From the NCBI GenBank assembly GCA_964615445.1, contig CAZTOK010000013.1:1-36955 (forward strand): 36,955 bases of DNA, read 5' to 3'. Made by a program: the position numbers and the translations under genes. Below, in pieces: positions 31,970 through 36,955 of this stretch. The stretch's first letter is position 1; every line of letters starts with the position of its first letter. Source of the stretch: JALRBM01 sp964615445 (GTDB taxonomy: Bacteria; Patescibacteriota; Saccharimonadia; Saccharimonadales; Saccharimonadaceae). The notes beneath the pieces are model-generated. The model was given only the letters and a program-made list of their open reading frames with translations, was not told where the DNA came from and made no database searches.

Positions 31970-32021
31970 AGCCCCGCGCACATATATTAACATGTACGCG
32001 GGGCTGGTCTCGCATGAGACC
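31970..32021 (-). terminator. Tandem hairpins after the J-domain gene
   Basis: Immediately after the stop is GGTCTC-GCAT-GAGACC (32006-32021). Directly abutting it is AGCCCCGCG/CGCGGGGCT (31970-32005) with an AT-rich 18-nt loop, followed on the minus strand by AAGCTTTTCTC. The arrangement repeats that after the genes at 18748 and 27421. Confidence 0.7.
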
Positions 32022-32032
32022 ACCGCTAAAAC

Positions 32033-33457
32033 CTAGCGCGGACGTCGACCCCTGTACCAGGGCGGCAAAGTCGTACCTTCCACGGGCCCCTTCCGCCTGC
32101 GTCCGTATTCGTCGATGGGAGAAAACACTTCCCCTCGATTCGTTCCTCGCTGAAACTTAGCCACCTTTCTTGCAAGTGATTCACCATCGAGGCCGGCCGC
32201 CACAACTCGCTTATCATCATTGATAGTAACGATGATAAAGAGTTGGATGTTGAACGGCAACACAGGAAACGAAGACTTTCGGCCATACTCAGCTGCATTA
32301 CGCTCGAAAGTACTGACCGGAACGCGAATTGTACCAGTAGGCACACTCACGCCGTCCACCTCGCGGTACTCGTACTCAACCCGGTAATCAGTAAATCCCT
32401 TCCGAGCTTTGACCGATACCATCTCGGGTGCAAGTTCTCCCGCCTCTTCCAGGTCGGCTAAGATGCCGCCGGGAAGATATTCCTCCATCGGAAAGCGAAG
32501 GTCGAGCAGAGCCAGATCATCGAGCGTCGACACGCCCCTCAAGCGCTTTTCGTAGTACGCCCTGAGGTCGTCGTCGGTCGGTGCCTGGATAAAGCCGTTG
32601 GAGCGGATTTCCGCCGCCTCAAGCTTCGCCATCACCTGCAGATTATGCAGAATATCACGGTGCTCGATGTGGCCTGCCATGAAGTACGACAGAATCACCT
32701 CAGCAGGATCACCACTCAGACGTTCGATCTCACTTTCAACCGCTCGTAAAGCAGCGACAGCCTCGCCTGCTTCACTAAGCCAAGAGTAATACGGATCAAC
32801 TTTTTCGCTCGCCTGTTCGATCAGTTCAGCCAGCCGTGTAACTGGCAAACCCCGTTCTTTCAGCTGAGTCAGGCGACGGTTGAGCGATACTATCTTCCTC
32901 CTTGCAGCCTCTTCACGCTGTCGGCGGTGGAGCTCACGCTTGGCGCGCTCATATGCGTACTTGGCATTGTCAAACGAATAGCCCCGATGAATCTCCGTCT
33001 CCCAGTCGTCTGCCATGATAATGACAGCGCCGACAGGGTATGGACTGAAGACAGGCAACTCCTGAATCTTCTTCAGGTCGCTCTCGCGAATTCGCACCGT
33101 ACATGCAGGTCTAACACTAGCCCACTGCTCTTCATATGTCAGCCAGTACTCGATACCATCCACTTCAACCATTTCATCCAGAGGAAAAAATCCCTCGGAA
33201 GTGTCGGTCGAAGTTGAAGTAGAGGTACTCGCTCGGTTTCCAAGCGTACTGTCAAGCAAAGCTCGCTTCACCGGGTCAGAGAGACACTCGTATGCCGCCT
33301 GAATCCTACGAAACACAGCCGGATTTCCACCCGCATCAGGGTGATTGATCTTAACCAGCCGCCTGTATGCGGCCTTAATCACTTGAGATGCCGCGCTTTG
33401 CGACACCTCAAGAACTTCGTAGTGGTCGACGACATCAGTCCTTCTTAGACCAGTCAT
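32033..33457 (-). CDS. J-domain (DnaJ-like) protein with an unassigned C-terminal region
   Basis: The 474-aa protein opens with a complete J domain (about 11-72, HPD at 39-41), which would stimulate a DnaK/Hsp70 ATPase. It lacks the G/F region, zinc cysteines and C-terminal domains of true DnaJ. An Arg/Lys/Glu-rich coiled coil lies near 165-205. The C-terminal part (about 285-440) contains DDDLRAYYEKRLRGV and a YRVEYEYREVDG...TGTIRVPVSTF stretch that faintly recalls C-terminal regions of HrpA-type helicases, a weak impression only. The tail is basic. GAAGGG precedes the ATG. A 60-base sample (32881-32940) counts 35 G+C (58%), well above the backbone. It is probably a client-specific co-chaperone. 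Confidence 0.8.
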   Translation of the reverse strand: MTGLRRTDVVDHYEVLEVSQSAASQVIKAAYRRLVKINHPDAGGNPAVFRRIQAAYECLSDPVKRALLDSTLGNRASTSTSTSTDTSEGFFPLDEMVEVDGIEYWLTYEEQWASVRPACTVRIRESDLKKIQELPVFSPYPVGAVIIMADDWETEIHRGYSFDNAKYAYERAKRELHRRQREEAARRKIVSLNRRLTQLKERGLPVTRLAELIEQASEKVDPYYSWLSEAGEAVAALRAVESEIERLSGDPAEVILSYFMAGHIEHRDILHNLQVMAKLEAAEIRSNGFIQAPTDDDLRAYYEKRLRGVSTLDDLALLDLRFPMEEYLPGGILADLEEAGELAPEMVSVKARKGFTDYRVEYEYREVDGVSVPTGTIRVPVSTFERNAAEYGRKSSFPVLPFNIQLFIIVTINDDKRVVAAGLDGESLARKVAKFQRGTNRGEVFSPIDEYGRRRKGPVEGTTLPPWYRGRRPR

Positions 33458-33477
33458 GTCTCTTCCCTTCTAGGTTC

Positions 33478-33530
33478 TTCCTACGCGGCAATATACACAT
33501 TTTTAAAGTGTGTATATTGCCGCGTAGGAA
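33478..33530 (-). repeat. Perfect 22-bp inverted repeat in the J-domain gene leader
   Basis: Arms 33478-33499 and 33509-33530 are exact complements around a 9-nt loop, giving the longest hairpin in the window. On the minus strand it would be transcribed in the leader just before the Shine-Dalgarno; on the plus strand it is followed by seven Ts (33531-33537). No rightward gene ends here, so it is not an ordinary gene terminator. Confidence 0.85.
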
Positions 33531-33557
33531 TTTTTTTAAGGTACAAAATTATTGTAT

Positions 33558-33626
33558 ATTCTAATATAAAAGTCTCAGAATGTCAATTATGACTATTGAA
33601 CTATAGAATAATTATGTTATTATATA
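33558..33626. promoter_or_regulatory. Back-to-back promoters of the divergent GC-rich pair
   Basis: Leftward: TTGACA (33581-33586), 17 bp, TAGAAT (33558-33563). Rightward, weaker: TTGAAC (33596-33601) with TTATAT or TATATA at 33620-33626. The two -35 boxes are 9 bp apart and dyads lie between and across them: GTCA-ATTA-TGAC (33582-33593) and TCAAT...ATTGA (33583-33599). A shared regulator is plausible. The whole gap (33458-33683) is AT-rich, in contrast with both genes. Confidence 0.58.
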
Positions 33627-33683
33627 TCCAAGAAGCCGGCTCGAATTGAGGCGGCCCTTAACAATCTACTGGAAGGAACTGCC

Positions 33684-34916
33684 GTGGCCGAGACCATGCG
33701 TACTGTTTTCGACATCATGGAGCCCGATGGCGGCACCATCATCACCGCTGAGAGCATCGCCGCTCTTCGAACGTTGTTCGGTGATCGGCTCATCAGCGAA
33801 TTCACTGGCAAGGAGCCGCGAGACGTCGCCCCGGAGATTGTGGCGTCGCGAGAGCGGATCCAGCTGCCGGAGAGTATTCCAGCGGCCAAGCTCGCCGTAG
33901 CGATGCTGAACTTCATGCGAGAGATGGGCTTCACGGCAGCTGCCAAGCCACAGGAGCAGGTTGTTCGCGTGGTGCAGGACAAGCACCCGCGCGACATGAA
34001 CCTGCGCGAACTCCTGGAGGAGCTCGACAAGAATCCGTCGCGCTACACCGAGCTGGTGCAGTACATCAACGCTCAGCTCGAGGTCCAGACCGCCATACGC
34101 AAATCGCCCAACTGGGCGGTCACCGTGGCTGGCAGCAAAGATCGGCTGGACGTCGATGTCACCATGACCCGTGTGGACAGCCTCAACAAGCACACTATCG
34201 TCCAGAACAAAATGGCCGATGGTCGCTACCCCACGTCGCTCGCGCGAGTGTTCGGACAGGAAGAGCGCTACATGCTCAACCCGTTCGCAAGCTCGCTCGA
34301 TGAGGCCGCCGTGCGCGGACCCATCTGGCGGGATTACGATCTGGGCAACCTCTCCGAAGAGGTACATCTGGCGTACATCTGGGCCCGTTTCATCGTTGGA
34401 CACAAGGTATGGCCGCCTCAGATCGACAACTACGATCACCTCTCCCAGGCATTCGCTCCTGTGCTTTCGGAGCGCTGGCTGGAGATCGTGGAAGACTACC
34501 GATCTGCCAAGCAGAACGGTGATCCGAGCGTCGAAGGCCTGTCTCGCTACCTCTCGCCGCAGGACCTGCGGAGCCGCCGCCCTTTCGTTGGTAACGCACC
34601 GCAGCGTGACGAGACATGGTACAAGAGACAGCTCGAACAGCGAGCTGGTCGTGCCATCGAACAGATCAACTCTTCGATCAGGCTTGAGCGAAGGATTATT
34701 CGTTCAGCCAGGACGACGAACAGCAACATCACGCTGACCGACGTCATCGCGCTTGGCAGTATCGTAACGAGCAACAGCAACATCAGGGGACGTTTCTATG
34801 TACCTCAGGGCACACACATTTCGACCTCCCATGGCAGCATTACTCCTGACATTTTCGAACTGGACTACGAAGGTCTGTACAACAAGGCCATTGAGCTCGG
34901 TATCATCTCTGAGTAG
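33684..34916 (+). CDS. Unrecognised GC-rich 410-aa protein, divergent partner of the J-domain gene
   Basis: The protein is soluble, without signal peptide or membrane helix. It has a mainly helical N-terminal half including a NLRELLEELDKNPSRYTELV stretch, a central segment with SKDRLDVDVTMTRVD, a Trp-rich region (LAYIWARFIVGHKVWPP) and a C-terminal part with an Arg-rich segment (SIRLERRIIRSART) followed by beta-prone NITLTDVIALGSIVTSN. I recognise no family and no catalytic motif. The start is GTG 33684, supported by GGAAGGA at good spacing. A 60-base sample (33961-34020) counts 38 G+C (63%). A 15-bp hairpin follows the stop. Divergent promoters tie it to the J-domain protein, so it may be its client or partner. 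Confidence 0.72.
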   Translation: MAETMRTVFDIMEPDGGTIITAESIAALRTLFGDRLISEFTGKEPRDVAPEIVASRERIQLPESIPAAKLAVAMLNFMREMGFTAAAKPQEQVVRVVQDKHPRDMNLRELLEELDKNPSRYTELVQYINAQLEVQTAIRKSPNWAVTVAGSKDRLDVDVTMTRVDSLNKHTIVQNKMADGRYPTSLARVFGQEERYMLNPFASSLDEAAVRGPIWRDYDLGNLSEEVHLAYIWARFIVGHKVWPPQIDNYDHLSQAFAPVLSERWLEIVEDYRSAKQNGDPSVEGLSRYLSPQDLRSRRPFVGNAPQRDETWYKRQLEQRAGRAIEQINSSIRLERRIIRSARTTNSNITLTDVIALGSIVTSNSNIRGRFYVPQGTHISTSHGSITPDIFELDYEGLYNKAIELGIISE

Positions 34917-34944
34917 CTGAGGCGGGTTTCCTTTCCAGTAGGTC

Positions 34945-34980
34945 GGATGAGGGCAGAGAGACTTTTCTCTGCCCTCATCC
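34945..34980 (+). terminator. 15-bp perfect hairpin after the 410-aa gene
   Basis: GGATGAGGGCAGAGA (34945-34959) and its exact complement (34966-34980) enclose a 6-nt loop 28 nt after the stop. No T-run follows directly, so it may protect the mRNA 3' end rather than terminate alone. Confidence 0.68.
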
Positions 34981-35008
34981 ACCCCTACTTTGACGTTATA
35001 TCTATTAA

Positions 35009-35034
35009 AAATAGCCTCGCATTTGAGGCTATTT
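35009..35034 (-). terminator. Rho-independent terminator of pnp
   Basis: AAATAGCCTC/GAGGCTATTT with a 6-nt loop, followed on the minus strand by TTTAATAG, lies 10 nt after the pnp stop. Confidence 0.82.
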
Positions 35035-35044
35035 ATTTACTAGG

Positions 35045-36955
35045 TTACTCAGCTTCTTTCATAGAAAGACTGAGACGCCCGCGCTCATCAATACCAGTAA
35101 GCTTCACTTTTACCATTTGGCCTTCATGAAGTACGTCGGTCACTTTTTCTACGCGTTCTTTTGAAAGCTGCGAAATATGCACCATACCATCAATACCCGG
35201 CATAATATTCACAAACGCCCCAAAGTCTTTAATACTTACTACTTTACCTTCGTAGATTTTCCCTACCTCTGGTTCCTCGGTAAGACTCTTGATCCAATTG
35301 ATTGCCTTTTCAATATTCGCTGCATCAATAGCAGCAACCGTTACGAGCCCGTCATCTTTAATGTCAATCTGTGCGCCAGTTTCAGCGGTAATTTTATTAA
35401 TGACCTCACCACCCTTACCAATAACGGCACCAATTTTATCAGGGTTGATTTTAATCTTTTCAATCCGTGGAGCGTACGGACTTAAACTGAGTCGCGGCGC
35501 GGCAAGCGTACTTAACATGTGCTGCAAAATAAAGGCGCGCCCAGGTTTTGCTTTAAGAAGCGCCTGCTTAAGCACATCAACCGAAAGTCCGTGTACTTTC
35601 ATGTCCATTTGGATAGCTGTAATGCCTTTTTCAGTACCGGTTACTTTAAAATCCATATCACCGGCAAAATCTTCGGCATCAGCTATGTCACTTAGTACAT
35701 ATGGTGTGGCACCGTCCATCATAAGGCCCATTGCGATACCTGAAACAGGTGCTTTTAGCGGAACACCAGCATCCATAAGTGCGAGCACACTGCTACAAGT
35801 AGCCGCCATACTAGTCGAACCGTTTTGGCTCATAATTTCGGTGACGCTACGGATTGCATATGGAAACTCTTCTTCGCTTGGAAGGACAGGAAGCACAGCA
35901 CGTTCAGCAAGGTAACCGTGACCGATTTCGCGACGTCCAGGGCTTCCAAGACGACGAACTTCACCAACCGTATAGCCTGGCGCGTTGTAGTGGTGCATAT
36001 AGCGACGCTCGTGATCAGTTTGCTCCATGGTATCTACCATTTGCGCATAACTAAGCGGTGCAAGCGTAACGATATTCATACCTTGAGTAACACCACGTGT
36101 AAAGAGTGATGAACCATGTGCGCGAGGTAGAAGACCTACTTCACTCGAGAGCGTACGGACTTCATCAAGCTTGCGGCCATCGGGACGCGTGCCGCTTTCT
36201 ACAATTCCCCGGCGAACGTCTTTATGAATTGCCATAGTGAGCGCTTCATCGTATTCGTCGCGAAGCTCTTGGTATTCTTCTTCGCTAAAGCGTTCGCTCA
36301 TAGCTTCGTGCAGTTGGTCGCGCAGTACAGCGATCATTTCGTTGCGTTCTGGGTATGGGCGGCGCAGATCATCGCCAAGCTTATTTGTCGTCCACTCGTC
36401 GACTACTTTCTGAATATCTTCGTTTGGAAGAACTAATTCATAACTAGTCGCCTCAACACCTACCTTTTGAACAAGTTCTTTCTGCAACTGAATAGCCGGT
36501 TGGAAGGCTTGGTACGCCCATGAAAGTGCCTCGGCAACTAATTCTTCACTCACTTCATTAGCACCGGCTTCTACCATAGTGATACCGCTTTCAATACCAG
36601 CAACTACAAGGTCAAGCTCGCTCGCGTCACGTTCCTCTGGAGTTGCAAAGGCCTTAAACTCGCCATTTACCCGTGAAATACGCAGACCAGCTACTGGACC
36701 ATCGAATGGTACACCGGTGAGCATAAGTGCAGTACTAGCTGCAATCATCGCGATAGCGTCTGGGCGGAAATTTGGATCCATTGACAGTACGCTTGCTACC
36801 ACTTGCACCTCTTGGCGATAGCCTTTTGGAAAGAGTGGACGAATTGGACGGTCGATAAGTCGACCAATTAAGATGGCTTCGTCGCTCGGACGACCTTCAC
36901 GCTTAATAAAGCGACTGCCGCTGATTTTTCCAGCTGCATAAAATTTTTCTTCATA
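35045..36955 (-). CDS. pnp: Polynucleotide phosphorylase, N-terminus outside the window
   Basis: This phosphorolytic 3'-5' exoribonuclease acts in mRNA turnover. The visible 636 residues run without a break to the window edge, beginning YEEKFYAAGKISGSRFIKRE in the first RNase PH domain, with RLIDRPIRPLFPKGY. An internal helical domain follows, then the second RNase PH domain with the catalytic DFAGDMDFKVTGTEKGITAIQMD block, a KH domain (IGAVIGKGGEVINKI) and a C-terminal S1 domain (GKVVSIKDFGAFVNI). Roughly the first 50-60 residues are missing compared with the usual 700. Together with RNase J it would form the core of RNA decay here. Confidence 0.96.
   Translation of the reverse strand, partial: YEEKFYAAGKISGSRFIKREGRPSDEAILIGRLIDRPIRPLFPKGYRQEVQVVASVLSMDPNFRPDAIAMIAASTALMLTGVPFDGPVAGLRISRVNGEFKAFATPEERDASELDLVVAGIESGITMVEAGANEVSEELVAEALSWAYQAFQPAIQLQKELVQKVGVEATSYELVLPNEDIQKVVDEWTTNKLGDDLRRPYPERNEMIAVLRDQLHEAMSERFSEEEYQELRDEYDEALTMAIHKDVRRGIVESGTRPDGRKLDEVRTLSSEVGLLPRAHGSSLFTRGVTQGMNIVTLAPLSYAQMVDTMEQTDHERRYMHHYNAPGYTVGEVRRLGSPGRREIGHGYLAERAVLPVLPSEEEFPYAIRSVTEIMSQNGSTSMAATCSSVLALMDAGVPLKAPVSGIAMGLMMDGATPYVLSDIADAEDFAGDMDFKVTGTEKGITAIQMDMKVHGLSVDVLKQALLKAKPGRAFILQHMLSTLAAPRLSLSPYAPRIEKIKINPDKIGAVIGKGGEVINKITAETGAQIDIKDDGLVTVAAIDAANIEKAINWIKSLTEEPEVGKIYEGKVVSIKDFGAFVNIMPGIDGMVHISQLSKERVEKVTDVLHEGQMVKVKLTGIDERGRLSLSMKEAE

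Noticed and set aside
33478..33537. Retron or other reverse-transcribed RNA element suggested by the long hairpin
   Set aside because: No reverse transcriptase gene or second structured segment is present.
33684..34439. Long minus-strand open frame (33666-34439) and other long frames inside the 410-aa gene
   Set aside because: High GC removes stop codons in other frames; the plus frame has the ribosome binding site and the flanking promoter and hairpin.
1..36955. CRISPR arrays, insertion sequences, rRNA genes
   Set aside because: No regularly spaced direct repeats, transposase motifs or rRNA signature sequences were seen.

Overview
The window (about 37 kb, hand-sampled near 40-45% GC in the backbone) looks like chromosome of a Patescibacteria/CPR organism, most probably Candidatus Saccharibacteria (TM7). 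The reasons are a complete type IV pilus (T4P) locus with several prepilins, an RNase J with a long basic N-terminal extension, an EF-P whose loop tip reads MGRGGS, several hypothetical proteins I cannot place, and no biosynthetic pathway genes. UGA is used as an ordinary stop (for example the ATGA overlap at 15003-15006), which argues against the UGA=Gly lineages Gracilibacteria and Absconditabacteria. Lineage is an inference; no marker such as 16S is present.

Layout. (1) 1-2.8 kb: the 3' part of tRNA-Asp, then a leftward unit tRNA-Arg(CCU) > PH-domain protein > parvulin-like protein > Mn-type superoxide dismutase > DoxX-like membrane protein. (2) 2.9-4.4 kb: nucleoside diphosphate kinase and a Xer-type tyrosine recombinase. 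(3) 4.4-18.7 kb: a leftward T4P locus. Reading with transcription it is TPR membrane protein, a 662-aa surface protein, pilM, pilN, pilO, a small membrane protein, pilB, pilT, pilC, major pilin, prepilin peptidase, and four minor pseudopilins in a GspH-I-J-K-like order. (4) 18.7-22 kb: a receiver-only response regulator, an unrecognised protein, ychF, and another unrecognised protein. (5) 22-24.5 kb: rpsF-ssb-rpsR-efp-tlyA. (6) 24.5-30.2 kb: a second pilin behind ftsK, an unrecognised GC-rich gene with a palindrome over its promoter, and RNase J. (7) 30.3-31.9 kb: a membrane-anchored alpha/beta hydrolase and a family-4-like uracil-DNA glycosylase lacking its Fe-S cysteines. (8) 32.0-35.0 kb: a GC-rich pair of divergent genes (a J-domain protein and an unrecognised 410-aa protein) with a shared promoter region and strong hairpins. 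(9) 35.0 kb to the end: polynucleotide phosphorylase, cut by the window edge.

How it works together: prepilins are processed by PilD, assembled by PilB on the PilC platform with the PilM/N/O frame, and retracted by PilT. The TPR and 662-aa proteins at the head of the locus are candidates for pilus-tip or host-contact functions. The 32-35 kb divergent GC-rich pair is the best candidate for an undescribed system. Several GC-rich single genes share one architecture (consensus -35, strong Shine-Dalgarno, one or two compact hairpins after the stop). By contrast several backbone genes have a -10 box only 6-10 nt before the start codon, which predicts leaderless mRNAs. No rRNA, CRISPR array, insertion sequence or prophage was seen.
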